NCBI GenBank assembly: GCA_016868205.1
Contig: VGHR01000026.1
Coordinates: forward strand, 1-32,089
Direction of reading: 5' to 3'
DNA length: 32,089 nt
Source of the DNA: Betaproteobacteria bacterium
Lineage (GTDB): Bacteria > Pseudomonadota > Gammaproteobacteria > Burkholderiales > Burkholderiaceae_C
Shown here: positions 6,893-16,656 of the stretch, in pieces
How positions within the stretch are numbered: the first letter of the stretch is position 1
Layout of the letters: every line of letters starts with the position of its first letter
The notes under the pieces: generated by a model
Told to the model about the DNA's origin: nothing
The model's input: the letters and a program-made list of their open reading frames with translations, nothing else
Database searches by the model: none
Position numbers and translations under genes: made by a program

Positions 6893-9670
6893 TCAGCCCA
6901 GAACCTGGCCCCAGAGCTCGAGCACCGGCTGGCGCAGGCTCTGCACCTCCCCAACCGGCTTATGGGTGGGCTCTTCATTGAGGCGGGCACGGTGTTGCAG
7001 CCGCCGCAACTCACGGTAGGCATTGGCGCTTGCGTGGCCGACCCCGGGCAACAGCAAACCCGCCTGCTCGGCGCGCTCGAGCAGGGCAATATTGCCCACA
7101 TTGTCGGCCAGGGCCGGATGCGAGGCCGCCTGCGAGAGCACCAGATACTGCACGACGAACTCAACATCGACCATGCCACCGGGACTGTGCTTCAGATCAA
7201 ACACCTCCTGGCCACGGATCGGATGCGCGGCCCGCACCTTCTCCCGCATGGCGACGATCTCGCCGCGCAAGGCTGGCGCGTCGCGCACCGCAGTGATGAC
7301 CTGCCGGCGCACCTCGTCAAACTGGCGCCTCAAGGCCGCGTCGCCCCAGACAAAACGGGCACGGGTCATGGCCTGATGCTCCCAGGTCCACGCGGTGTTG
7401 CTGCCGCGCTGGGCCTGGTAATCCGCAAAGGCGGCAAAGCGGGTCACCAGCAGACCTGAATTACCGTTGGGCCGCAGGGCGGTGTCGATCTCGAAGAGGT
7501 CGCCCTCGCCGGTCTTGACGGTCAGCCAGTTGATGAGCTTGCGCACAAAGGCGGCATAAACCTCCGTCGCACGCTCGTCATCGTCCTCATAGACAAAAAC
7601 CAGATCCAGATCACTGCCATAGCCGAGCTCCTTGCCACCGAGCTTGCCGTAGGCAATGACGCCCAACTGCGGCTCGGGGCGGTGCCGAATTCTCAGCCGC
7701 TGCCAGCTCCAACGCACCGTAATGGCCAGCACCGCATCGGCCAGCGCACTCAGGTCGTCGGCCACTTGCTCAACGCTGAGCTGGCCCTCCACATCGCGCG
7801 CCAGGGTCCGGAATACCTCGGCATGGTGTGCGCGGCGCAGCAAATTCAAGCAAGCCTCTTCATCGTCCTCGCCAGTGCGCCGCAGCGCCTCCAGGCGGGT
7901 CTCCAGCTCGGCCGCGAAAGCCCGTGCATCAAAGCGCTGCTGCAACATCTGTCCGTTGGCCAGCTCATCGATCACGCCGGGATGCCTGAGCAGGTAGCGC
8001 GCCGGCCAGCGCGCCGCCCCGAGCAGGCGCAGCAAACGCTCGTGCACCGAGGGCCGCTCCATGAGCAGGGCCAAATAGCTCTCGCGCCTGAGTAAGGGCT
8101 CAATCCAGTCGAACAGACGCAGCGCACCGTCCTGGGTAATGCGACCGGCCTCCATCCAGGTGACCGTGCGCTGCACCAGACGCAGCAGACGGCCGCGCGA
8201 TTCCTCGCGCAGGGCCAGGATACGGGGATGGCTCTGCCAGGCGCCCAGGCGCTGGCGCAGCGGCTCGGGCCACGCCACTCCCTCGCGCGCCAGCAGCTCA
8301 GCCAGGTCCTGGGAGCCGGTCTGACCCTTGTGACAACCGACGCAATCGGTATGGCCGCCAAGCAGCTTGTCGAACTCCTCGGCCACGAACTCCCGGTGAC
8401 GGTCAAGCTCGGCCAGAAAGGGGCCCACCCCCGCCAAGCCCAGGGTGGCTGCGATCCAGGCCAGGTCTTCGTCGCCAGTGGGCAGTGCATGGGTCTGCTG
8501 ATCGTCGAGATACTGAATGCGATGCTCAACCCGCCGCAGAAAATCGTAGGCCTGAGCCAGCCCGTCGGCAGTGGCCGGCGGCATCAGGCCCGCCTTGCTC
8601 ACCCGCCCCAGGGCTTCGAGCGTGGGCCGGGTGCGCAACTCGGGAAACTGGCCGCCGCGCACCACCTGCAGCAGCTGCACTGTGAACTCGATTTCTCGTA
8701 TGCCACCGCGCGAGAGCTTGACATCGTTGGCGCGCTCGGGGTGACCGGCGGCGCGCCGGGCCGCCTGCTCGCGGATCTGCCGGTGTAACACCCGCAGGGA
8801 CTCAAAGACGCTGTAGTCGAGATAGCGCCTGAACACAAACGGCAGGACCAATTGGCGCAAGCCATCGGTTGAGCCATCGCTGCGGGTATGACGCGGGGCC
8901 ACCACCCGGCTCTTGAGCCAGGCAAAGCGCTCCCACTCGCGCCCCTGGACCTGAAAATACTCCTCCAGCGCACCCAGGGACACCGCCGGTGGGCCCGAAT
9001 GACCGTTAGGTCGCAGCGCCAGATCGACCCTGAACACGAAACCATGCTCGGTGACATCGCCAATCAGCGTCTGCACTGCCTTGACCTGCTGCGAAAAATA
9101 CTCGTGGTTGGAAATGACCCCCCGTCCATCGGGCTGGCCAGTGGTGTGGCCCTGCTCGTCGTAGATGTAGATCAGGTCGATGTCGCTAGAGACATTGAGC
9201 TCGCGCGCGCCCAGCTTGCCCATGCCAATGACCCACATGCAGGCACGACGCGAGGCAGGACCGGCGCCGACCTGCGGCATGCCGTGCAGCGCATCGAGTT
9301 CCTCGGCCGTCTTGCGCATGGCCACATCAAGAGCGAATTCGGCCAGGTCGGTCATGACCCGCGTCACCAATGCCAGCGGGGCCGACTGCGGTCCTTGGGC
9401 GTCAATGACCACCAAGCGTTCGAGCACCAACTGCCTGAGGATGCGTAGCGCGGCGCCCACCTCTTGCCCCGATTGCCGCAGCGCCTCATAGGCCCGCTGT
9501 AGCGCCATCTGGTCGAGCGACGAGTCGGCCAGCAGCCCCATCCAGGACGCATAGCGGCGACGAATGCGACGAACAAAACGGCTGTGATCAGCCGCCCGGG
9601 CGGGCGCAGCGACGCGCTCGTCATGGTCGCCGACAAGCTCGAAGGTGGGCTCGGATGACGGACTCGTCAT
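6893..9670 (-). CDS. glnE: Bifunctional glutamine synthetase adenylyltransferase / adenylyl-removing enzyme
   Basis: GlnE adenylylates and deadenylylates GlnA in response to the PII signal protein, switching glutamine synthetase off and on with nitrogen status. The 925 residues match the usual length (E. coli 946). Two nucleotidyltransferase domains are visible. The N-terminal adenylyl-removing one has GMGKLGARELNVSSDIDL (about 149-166) and the C-terminal adenylyltransferase one has AYGKLGGKELGYGSDLDLV (about 674-695). Both keep the G-S/S-S-D-x-D metal-binding aspartates. A helical linker lies between them, and the C-terminal part includes the SPGGMVDVEFVVQYL segment. The start at 9670 has no strong Shine-Dalgarno, but the next in-frame ATG (residue 44) would remove part of the N-terminal domain. 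It is divergent from the YhdP-like gene with under 70 bp between. Confidence 0.95.
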   Translation of the reverse strand: MTSPSSEPTFELVGDHDERVAAPARAADHSRFVRRIRRRYASWMGLLADSSLDQMALQRAYEALRQSGQEVGAALRILRQLVLERLVVIDAQGPQSAPLALVTRVMTDLAEFALDVAMRKTAEELDALHGMPQVGAGPASRRACMWVIGMGKLGARELNVSSDIDLIYIYDEQGHTTGQPDGRGVISNHEYFSQQVKAVQTLIGDVTEHGFVFRVDLALRPNGHSGPPAVSLGALEEYFQVQGREWERFAWLKSRVVAPRHTRSDGSTDGLRQLVLPFVFRRYLDYSVFESLRVLHRQIREQAARRAAGHPERANDVKLSRGGIREIEFTVQLLQVVRGGQFPELRTRPTLEALGRVSKAGLMPPATADGLAQAYDFLRRVEHRIQYLDDQQTHALPTGDEDLAWIAATLGLAGVGPFLAELDRHREFVAEEFDKLLGGHTDCVGCHKGQTGSQDLAELLAREGVAWPEPLRQRLGAWQSHPRILALREESRGRLLRLVQRTVTWMEAGRITQDGALRLFDWIEPLLRRESYLALLMERPSVHERLLRLLGAARWPARYLLRHPGVIDELANGQMLQQRFDARAFAAELETRLEALRRTGEDDEEACLNLLRRAHHAEVFRTLARDVEGQLSVEQVADDLSALADAVLAITVRWSWQRLRIRHRPEPQLGVIAYGKLGGKELGYGSDLDLVFVYEDDDERATEVYAAFVRKLINWLTVKTGEGDLFEIDTALRPNGNSGLLVTRFAAFADYQAQRGSNTAWTWEHQAMTRARFVWGDAALRRQFDEVRRQVITAVRDAPALRGEIVAMREKVRAAHPIRGQEVFDLKHSPGGMVDVEFVVQYLVLSQAASHPALADNVGNIALLERAEQAGLLLPGVGHASANAYRELRRLQHRARLNEEPTHKPVGEVQSLRQPVLELWGQVLG

Positions 9671-9738
9671 GAATGGTTGGGCAATGAGCGTTAGCAGATG
9701 CAGGGATGGGCCGGGCGAGGGTCATAATTCCAAGCCTG

Positions 9739-12700
9739 ATGCAGCCGGAACTTGCCTCGACGCCTACGACCCTGCCGCCACGGCTCAAGCTGTGGGCGAT
9801 GGCCACGCGCTGGCTGCTCGCCCTTTTGCTCTTGTGTGCCCTGCTGCTAGGTCTCGGATGGGCCCTGCTTCACTGGGTGATTGTGCCGCGTATCGACGAA
9901 TTTCGCCCGGCACTGCAAAACCTGGCCCGCCAGGCCACCGGCTTGCAGATCGAAATCGGGGGCTTGCAGGCCCGCTCGCGCGGACTCATGCCCTCCTTCG
10001 AGCTCAACCAGGTCACCCTGCTCGACGCCCAGGGGCAAGCGGCCTTGCGCCTGCCCCGCGTGCTGGTGGCCATCTCCCCGCGATCGGTGGCCAAGCTGGG
10101 GCTAGAGCAACTGTTGATCGAAGGCGCTGAACTGGAACTGCGGCGCACGACCGACGGCCGGCTCTTGCTGGCCGGCATCGACATCAGCGCGCAGCCGCAC
10201 ATGGATATCCAGCCAGCCCTGGATTGGCTGTTCTCGCAGACCGAATGGGCGCTGCGCGGCGGCCTGGTGCGCTGGCAGGACGAACTGCACAAGGTGCGCA
10301 TGGAGTTGCGGCAAGTCGATTGGGTCATGCGCAACAGCGGCCAGCGCCACCAGATGCGCCTGGATGCCACCCCCGAGTCCCAGTGGGGCGAACGCTTTAG
10401 TCTGCGGGGTCAACTGCGCCAGCCCCTGCTTTCCGGGGGGGCGGGCAACTGGCGCAGCTGGAACGGCGAGCTGTATGCCGAATTCAGCCGCATCGAGGCC
10501 ACGGCCGTCGAGGCCTATGCCCGGCTGGCTGGCGTCGAGGTCGAAGACGGCCGGGGCGCGATACGCAGCTGGATGGATGTGCAAAAGGGTCGAATTGTTG
10601 GCATCCTGGCTGATGTGCAATTGCAGGACCTTCGGGCACAGGCGGGGCCCAAGCTGCCACCGCTCAAGCTCAAGCAGGTTCAGGGGCGCCTGGGCTGGCA
10701 GCTGATGGACCGCAGCTTTCAAGCCAGCGCCGAAAGCCTGAGTCTGGAAGGGCTGGACGGCCAGCGCTGGTCGGCCGGCCAGCTGCGCTGGACCGGGCAG
10801 GGCACCGATCTGCACGCGCTGACCGGACAGCAGTTCATGGCCGACCAGCTCGATCTGGCCTCGCTGAGCTCCTTGGCCCTGCGTCTGCCTCTGCCCACTG
10901 AACTGCAGGACCCCCTTCGCAACTTGCAGGCGCAGGGCCAGGTCGAAGGCCTGCAACTGAGCTGGCAAGGCCCCCTGGACAAACCCGAGCAGGCCCAGGC
11001 CAGCGGTCGTATCCGTCAGCTGGCCCTGGCCGCCGGCAACGCCCCCGCCGACGGGGCCCCGGGGCGACCAGGCGTCCAGGGGGCAGACCTGGACTTCCAA
11101 TGGAAGCGCGACAAAGGACTTGACAGTGCGCAGGGCCAGTTGCTGCTCAAGGATGGTTGGCTCGAATTTCCGGGCCTGTTCGCCGAGCCGCGGGTGACGC
11201 TCGAGAACTTCAGCACGATCTGGAAATTGCGCCACGGCGCGGGCGGCACCGAGATCAGCCTGGAGTCGGGACAACTGCGTAACAGCGATGCACAAGCGCA
11301 GTTTCAGGCCCAATGGAAGCGACAGGGCGCAGGCTCGGGCGAACTCGACGCGCAAGGCCAAATCACGCAGGCCGATGGCTCAAGAGTGCACCGCTACCTG
11401 CCGCTGACCGTGCCCGAGAACACACGGCGGTATTTGCAGGAGGCCTTGCCGCAGGGGCAGCTCAGCGACCTGCGTTTTAAGGTCAAGGGGCCGCTGGCCC
11501 GCTTCCCCTTCCGCCAGGCTGGCGAGGGCGAGTTTCAGGTGAACGCCCGCCTACGCAATGCGCGCTACCAGTATGTCCCCGCCTCTATGGGCTCTGGGTC
11601 CAAACCCTGGCCAGCGCTGGAAAAATTGGAAGGACAGCTCCAGCTCAATCGCAACAGCTTGCAGATCAGCCAGGCCAGCGCCCTGGTCGCCGGGCTGCCA
11701 GGGCTGGGGCTGACCAAGGTCCAGGCTCGCATCGCCGAGCTGGGTCCGCAGGCCCGGGTTGAAGTCAGCGGCGATCTACGAGGGCCTCTGGCTCAAGCCC
11801 TGCGACTGGTTCAGACCACGCCCCTATCGACACTCACCCGGGGCGCGCTCGACAGCGCCAGCGGCAGCGGCGCTGCCGAAATTGCGCTGCGCCTGAATCT
11901 GCCACTCGACGATCTCGATCAGTCCACCGTACAAGGCACCTTGGTCCTCCCGGGCAATGAGCTTCAGATTTCCAGCGACCTGCCACCGCTCAATCCGGTC
12001 AAGGCCACGGTGCAATTTACTCAAAACAGTTTGCAGATCAGCAGCGCACAAGCCCGCGTGCTCGGCGGCGAGATGCGCTTTGAGGGCGCGTTACGGGCGC
12101 GTACGCGTGATGCCGGCGAACCCGAGGCGCAAATCAGGGCCCAGGGACAGTTGACCGCCGAAGCCTTGCAACAGATCCGGGGCAATCCAGCGCTGGCCCA
12201 CCTAGCCCGCAGCGCCAGCGGCAGCACCAGTTACAGCGGCACGCTCAGCCTGCGCCAGGGTTGGCTGGAATTCAATCTGCAGTCCCGCCTGCAAGGACTG
12301 GCGCTCAACCTCCCGGAGCCTCTGAGCAAGCCGGCCGCCAGCGAATGGCCCTTGCGCATCGAACGCAGCATGGTGTTGGCCAGCCTCGAACGCCGACCCC
12401 AGGATCGCATCCGCGTGCAGCTCGGGCCCTCGCCCGGGCTGAAAGAGGGCTTGCAGGCAAGCTACCTCAGAGATGTCAGCGGTGGCAGCGCGCAGGTCCT
12501 GGGCGGTGAGATCACGCTGGGCGCCTTGCCGCAAGACATCGCCCCGGGTGCGGTGCGAGCGCTGATCGACCTGCCCAGCCTGGATCTGGACAGCTGGAAC
12601 AAGTTCAGCGCGAGTTTTCCTGGAGGCGAGGCGGGCGCCAGCGCGGCCTATCTACCCACCATCCTGGCCCTGCGCACGGACAGCCTGCGCGCGCAGGGGC

Positions 12701-13767
12701 ATACCTTTCAGCAGCTGGTCGTCGGCGCCACGCGCGACGGGGCGACCTGGCGCGCCAACATTCACGCCTCCGAACTGAGCGGCTATACCGAATACCGGGC
12801 CGGCAGCCCGAATGCAGCCGGCCGGGTCTACGCCCGTCTGGCCCGGCTGGCTTTGGGGGCGAGCAGCAGCAGCAATGTCGAGGCCCTGCTGGAGACGCAG
12901 CCCAGCACCGTTCCCGCGCTGGATATCGTGGTCGATGACTTGGAGTTGCGCGGACGCGATCTGGGCCGCCTCGAGATGGAGGCCGTCAACCGCAACACAG
13001 GCACCGCACGCGAATGGCGACTCAACAAACTCAGCCTGACCGTGCCGGAGGCCAAGCTTAGCGCTACGGGCAACTGGGCCGCAGCGCCCGGAGCCAGGCC
13101 GAATGCGCCCCGGCTGACACAGCTCAATTTTGGGCTGGATATCGACGACTCTGGCGCCCTGCTCAAGCGGCTGGGTATCGACGGGGCGGTGCGTCGCGGC
13201 AAGGGCAAGATGGAGGGACGCATCGGCTGGAGCGGCTCACCGATGAATTTCAACACGCAGTCGCTGCAAGGCCAGTTTGTTGTGGACATCGAGTCGGGGC
13301 AGTTCCTCAAGGCCGATCCTGGCGCAGCCCGCCTGCTGGGCGTGCTGAACCTGCAGTCCCTGCCCAGAAGATTGACGCTGGACTTCAGAGATGTGTTCAG
13401 CGAAGGCTTTGCCTTTGATTGGCTGCGCGGCGAAGTCACGGTCGAGCAGGGCGTGGCGCGTACCGAGAGCCTGCGCATGAAGGGTATCAACGCAGCGGTG
13501 TTGATGGCCGGCACTGCCGATGTGGTGCGCGAAACCCAGGACCTGCGGGTGGTGGTGATCCCAGAAATCAACGCCGGCACCGCCTCGTTGTTGGCCGCAG
13601 CCGTCAATCCGGTGGTGGGCCTGGGCACTTTGATCGCGCAGTGGTTGCTGCGTCGGCCCCTCAATGAGGCCACCACCCAGGAATTTACCGTGCGCGGTAC
13701 CTGGGCCGATCCGGTGATCGAAAAAGTCGCACGCAGAGCGACCGCCTCCGGAGGCGCAAGCCAGTAA
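9739..13767 (+). CDS. yhdP: YhdP family (AsmA-like) inner-membrane/periplasmic protein
   Basis: This very long protein (about 1,342 residues) has one N-terminal membrane helix (about residues 24-48, ATRWLLALLLLCALLLGLGW) followed by a periplasmic body of repetitive beta-strand segments rich in the pattern L-x-L/D-G-x-L. It ends in the AsmA-like C-terminal region (FNTQSLQGQFVVDIESGQF, then VRGTWADPVIEKV). This layout is that of E. coli YhdP, a TamB/YdbH-related bridge thought to carry phospholipids to the outer membrane. Two starts are possible: ATG 9739 (chosen) and ATG 9706, which would add 11 residues; neither has a good ribosome-binding site. It is followed after 7 bp by the amidase gene, so it likely begins the operon that ends with the response regulator. 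Family assignment is strong; the exact cargo is inferred from homologues. Confidence 0.88.
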   Translation: MQPELASTPTTLPPRLKLWAMATRWLLALLLLCALLLGLGWALLHWVIVPRIDEFRPALQNLARQATGLQIEIGGLQARSRGLMPSFELNQVTLLDAQGQAALRLPRVLVAISPRSVAKLGLEQLLIEGAELELRRTTDGRLLLAGIDISAQPHMDIQPALDWLFSQTEWALRGGLVRWQDELHKVRMELRQVDWVMRNSGQRHQMRLDATPESQWGERFSLRGQLRQPLLSGGAGNWRSWNGELYAEFSRIEATAVEAYARLAGVEVEDGRGAIRSWMDVQKGRIVGILADVQLQDLRAQAGPKLPPLKLKQVQGRLGWQLMDRSFQASAESLSLEGLDGQRWSAGQLRWTGQGTDLHALTGQQFMADQLDLASLSSLALRLPLPTELQDPLRNLQAQGQVEGLQLSWQGPLDKPEQAQASGRIRQLALAAGNAPADGAPGRPGVQGADLDFQWKRDKGLDSAQGQLLLKDGWLEFPGLFAEPRVTLENFSTIWKLRHGAGGTEISLESGQLRNSDAQAQFQAQWKRQGAGSGELDAQGQITQADGSRVHRYLPLTVPENTRRYLQEALPQGQLSDLRFKVKGPLARFPFRQAGEGEFQVNARLRNARYQYVPASMGSGSKPWPALEKLEGQLQLNRNSLQISQASALVAGLPGLGLTKVQARIAELGPQARVEVSGDLRGPLAQALRLVQTTPLSTLTRGALDSASGSGAAEIALRLNLPLDDLDQSTVQGTLVLPGNELQISSDLPPLNPVKATVQFTQNSLQISSAQARVLGGEMRFEGALRARTRDAGEPEAQIRAQGQLTAEALQQIRGNPALAHLARSASGSTSYSGTLSLRQGWLEFNLQSRLQGLALNLPEPLSKPAASEWPLRIERSMVLASLERRPQDRIRVQLGPSPGLKEGLQASYLRDVSGGSAQVLGGEITLGALPQDIAPGAVRALIDLPSLDLDSWNKFSASFPGGEAGASAAYLPTILALRTDSLRAQGHTFQQLVVGATRDGATWRANIHASELSGYTEYRAGSPNAAGRVYARLARLALGASSSSNVEALLETQPSTVPALDIVVDDLELRGRDLGRLEMEAVNRNTGTAREWRLNKLSLTVPEAKLSATGNWAAAPGARPNAPRLTQLNFGLDIDDSGALLKRLGIDGAVRRGKGKMEGRIGWSGSPMNFNTQSLQGQFVVDIESGQFLKADPGAARLLGVLNLQSLPRRLTLDFRDVFSEGFAFDWLRGEVTVEQGVARTESLRMKGINAAVLMAGTADVVRETQDLRVVVIPEINAGTASLLAAAVNPVVGLGTLIAQWLLRRPLNEATTQEFTVRGTWADPVIEKVARRATASGGASQ

Positions 13768-13774
13768 ACGCCCC

Positions 13775-14584
13775 ATGCGAGTGGCCGCCCTCCAGATGGT
13801 CTCCAGTACCCAGGTCCAGGCCAACCTGGACCGGGCCGCGCAGGCCCTGGCCCAGGCAGCCGACGAGGGCGCCGAGCTGGCGGTGTTGCCCGAGTATTTT
13901 TGCCTGCTCGGCCAGAAAGACACCGACAAACTGGCGCTGGCCGAGCCAGCCGGCAAAGGCCCGCTGCAAGACTTCCTGGCCGACCAGGCGCGGCGGCACC
14001 GAATCTGGCTGGCCGGGGGTACCGTACCGCTGGTGGGTGAGCGGGCGGGCCGGGTCAGCAACACCACGCTGGTCTTCGATCCCCTGGGCCGACAGGCGGC
14101 GCGCTACGACAAGATTCATCTCTTTCGCTATACCAACGACAAAGAAAGCTACGACGAAGCCCGCACCCTGCAGGCCGGCGGGCAAGCCGCCCATTTCGAG
14201 CTGCCCTCGCGCGATGGCCACCGCTGGCGCGTGGGTTTGAGCGTGTGCTACGACCTGCGCTTTCCGGAGCTGTTTCGGCAGCTGCGCGCAGATTTGCTGC
14301 TGGTGCCCAGCGCCTTCACCCACACCACCGGAGAGGCGCACTGGGAGGTGCTTCTGCGAGCGCGCGCCATCGAAAACCTGGCCTTCGTGGCGGCAGCCGC
14401 GCAAGGTGGTTTGCATGACAACGGCCGGCGCACCTGGGGCCACAGCATGCTGATTGATCCTTGGGGCCAGGTTCTGGCCGTCCAGCCCGAGGGGGCGGGG
14501 ATGGTGATCGCCGACCTCGATGCCTCACGCCTGCACGAACGGCGGCGGCAATTGCCCGCACTCGAACATCGGGTGCTGCCATGA
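13775..14584 (+). CDS. Carbon-nitrogen hydrolase, probable deaminated-glutathione amidase (Nit1-like)
   Basis: This nitrilase-superfamily protein of 269 residues has the full Glu-Lys-Cys catalytic set: E40 in AVLPEYF, K113 in YDKIHLF and C158 in VGLSVCYDLRFPEL. Length and motif context (KIHLF followed by DEARTLQAGG, and the C-terminal GHSMLIDPWG) fit the Nit1/YbeM group. That group hydrolyses the side-product deaminated glutathione to alpha-ketoglutarate and cysteinylglycine, a metabolite-repair activity. No signal peptide, so cytoplasmic. The gene starts 7 bp after the YhdP-like gene, and its TGA overlaps the ATG of the histidine kinase (ATGA at 14581-14584), so kinase translation is likely coupled to it. 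Another amidase specificity within the superfamily cannot be excluded. Confidence 0.88.
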   Translation: MRVAALQMVSSTQVQANLDRAAQALAQAADEGAELAVLPEYFCLLGQKDTDKLALAEPAGKGPLQDFLADQARRHRIWLAGGTVPLVGERAGRVSNTTLVFDPLGRQAARYDKIHLFRYTNDKESYDEARTLQAGGQAAHFELPSRDGHRWRVGLSVCYDLRFPELFRQLRADLLLVPSAFTHTTGEAHWEVLLRARAIENLAFVAAAAQGGLHDNGRRTWGHSMLIDPWGQVLAVQPEGAGMVIADLDASRLHERRRQLPALEHRVLP

Positions 14585-16656
14585 ATCCAGGGCTGGGCAA
14601 GGCATGGCCGTCGCTGCGTCTGGCGCTGTCAAACCGATGGCCCCGCGGCCAGATCAGCCTGCCGCGTGGACGCTGGCTGCTCTGGAGCGCCCTGGTGACC
14701 TTGCTGGCCGGCTTGCTCGGCCTGCTGATTTTCCTGGCCCATCGATACGAGGTCAGCGCGTTGCAAAGCCGGCTTGACGCCCAAGCCAATGACCTGGCCG
14801 CCAGCGTCCACGACAGCTTGATGCGTAACCTGCGGCTGTTCGGCGCCTTGAACCCGGAGCAGCCCACCGTATGGGCCAGCCAGGCCACAGACCTGCTGCT
14901 GCAGCGCCCGGAGATGGTGCGCATCGAATGGCGAGGCGAACAAATGCAACTCAGGCTCAGCCAAGACGCGCCCGGCCGATCCGCCCCCTTCGGTCGCCTT
15001 GCGCGGGCGCACAGCGAGGCCGATGTGAAACTGAGCTGTAGCGCGGCCTTGCGCTTTGGCACGCCCACTTTCTCGAGCAGTTATTTTGTGCTGCAAGAGG
15101 ACGGTCGGGGCATGGAGTTGATGGACCTGTGCATCCCGCGCAAAGAAGCCGGCGTACTGACCGGCTACACCGTGGTGAGCTATTCGCTGGGCGAAATCCT
15201 GGCCCGGGGACCCGGGGCAAGGCTGGCGCAAGGTCAGAGCCTGGCCTTTACAGATCCCGACGGCACGCGACTGGCCATCCACGGCCAACTCGGCGAGGGC
15301 GGCCGGCAGTACACCTCGCGGCCCTTGGTCGATCTGCCCGGAAACACTCTGGTGCTGCGCCTCGATACGATGCAGGAGCGCCCCACGCTGCTGCCGCAGC
15401 CGCTGACCGCGCTGGTAGCCGCTCTGGCCGCAGCCCTGAGCGCCGTGCTGACCCTGCTGGTCCGAGACATGCGCCGGCGCCAGCAGGTGGAACAGGAGTT
15501 GGCCGATGCCTTAGCTTTTCGTAAAGCCATGGAAAATTCGCTGAGCACCGGCTTGCGAGCCCGCGACCTGCAGGGCCAAATCACTTATGTCAACCCGGCT
15601 TTTTGCCGCATGGTCGGCTTTGAGGCCGGGGAGTTGCTTCTGCCCGGCGATGCCGTGCCTTACTGGCCTCCCGAGTTGGCGCCGACTTACAAGGCGCGTC
15701 AGCAAGACCGTTACAACAATACCGCCGCCTTGCGCGGAGGCCATGAATCGCTGTTCATGCGCAGCGACGGGACACGATTTCCGGTGCTGATCATGGAAGC
15801 GCCGCTGATCAACGCCCAGGGCAAGCACACCGGATGGATGAGTGCGGTGCTCGACATCAGCGAACAAAAGCGCGCCGAAGAGCTCTCCCGTGCCAGCCAG
15901 GAGCGCTTGCAGGCCGCCGCACGGTTGGCCATGGTCGGAGAGATGGCCTCGCTGCTCAGCCACGAGCTCAACCAGCCCCTGGCGGCCATCGCCAGCTATG
16001 CCAACGGATCCATCAACCTGCTGCAAGACGACCAGGGCCGTCAGGCCGGCGCTGCCCCCGATCACCTGCACAGCGACCTGCTTGAGGCACTCCGGCGCAT
16101 CGGTGGGCAGGCAGAACGCGCGGGCCGCGTGATTCGCAGCGTGCACGACTTCGTGCGCCGTCGCGATCAGCGGCGCGAGTCCGTGCCGGCCAGAGATCTC
16201 GTCGAGGCCATCATGCCGCTGCTGGCGCTGCAGGCCCGCAAACTCGATGTTCAGTTGCGAATCGATCTGCGGGCCGACGCCCCGCCGGTGGTGTGCGATC
16301 GCACCATGGTCGAGCAAGTGCTGCTGAACCTGGCGCGTAATGCGATGCAAGCCATGCAGCAGGACTGCGAACCGCTGCGCGAGCTGGACCTGCAGGTTCG
16401 CCCGAGCTCGTTGAATGGACGGGTCTGGGTCGAGTTTTCGGTCAGCGATGTCGGTCACGGCATCAACGACGAAGTGGCCCGACAATTGTTTACGCCATTT
16501 TTCACCACCAAGGAAGAGGGCATGGGCCTGGGCTTGAGTCTGTGCCGCACCGTGGTCGAGCAGCATGGTGGCGCCCTGCATTTCCAGCCGCGGCAGCCCC
16601 GGGGTACCACCTTCAAATTCACCCTGCCCGCCGGCACGGGCCGATTGCCACCATGA
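14581..16656 (+). CDS. Membrane sensor histidine kinase with periplasmic sensor region and PAS domain
   Basis: The protein has 691 residues. A first membrane helix (about 32-53) and a second (about 273-295) enclose a periplasmic sensor of roughly 220 residues. Then come a PAS domain (about 313-430, with GQITYVNPAFCRMVGF), the dimerisation helix with phospho-acceptor H461 in LLSHELNQPLAAI, and an ATPase domain with N-box LNLARNAMQAM, G1 VSDVGHGI, F-box FTPFFTTK and G2 GMGLGLSLC. All catalytic boxes are intact. The HELNQPLAAI H-box and two-helix topology recall DctB-type kinases, although the partner is a FixJ/NarL-type regulator and not an NtrC-type. The start is the ATG overlapping the amidase stop, and its own stop overlaps the regulator's ATG. 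The signal is unknown; the periplasmic region contains several cysteines but no recognisable ligand motif. Confidence 0.92.
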   Translation: MNPGLGKAWPSLRLALSNRWPRGQISLPRGRWLLWSALVTLLAGLLGLLIFLAHRYEVSALQSRLDAQANDLAASVHDSLMRNLRLFGALNPEQPTVWASQATDLLLQRPEMVRIEWRGEQMQLRLSQDAPGRSAPFGRLARAHSEADVKLSCSAALRFGTPTFSSSYFVLQEDGRGMELMDLCIPRKEAGVLTGYTVVSYSLGEILARGPGARLAQGQSLAFTDPDGTRLAIHGQLGEGGRQYTSRPLVDLPGNTLVLRLDTMQERPTLLPQPLTALVAALAAALSAVLTLLVRDMRRRQQVEQELADALAFRKAMENSLSTGLRARDLQGQITYVNPAFCRMVGFEAGELLLPGDAVPYWPPELAPTYKARQQDRYNNTAALRGGHESLFMRSDGTRFPVLIMEAPLINAQGKHTGWMSAVLDISEQKRAEELSRASQERLQAAARLAMVGEMASLLSHELNQPLAAIASYANGSINLLQDDQGRQAGAAPDHLHSDLLEALRRIGGQAERAGRVIRSVHDFVRRRDQRRESVPARDLVEAIMPLLALQARKLDVQLRIDLRADAPPVVCDRTMVEQVLLNLARNAMQAMQQDCEPLRELDLQVRPSSLNGRVWVEFSVSDVGHGINDEVARQLFTPFFTTKEEGMGLGLSLCRTVVEQHGGALHFQPRQPRGTTFKFTLPAGTGRLPP

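Noticed and set aside
10102..11361. 419-codon minus-strand frame inside the YhdP-like gene
   Set aside because: Lies wholly within a convincing coding sequence. The translation is Gln/Ala/Leu-rich without recognisable motifs.
15511..16581. 356-codon minus-strand frame inside the histidine kinase
   Set aside because: Antisense to intact PAS, H-box and ATPase motifs; no family features.
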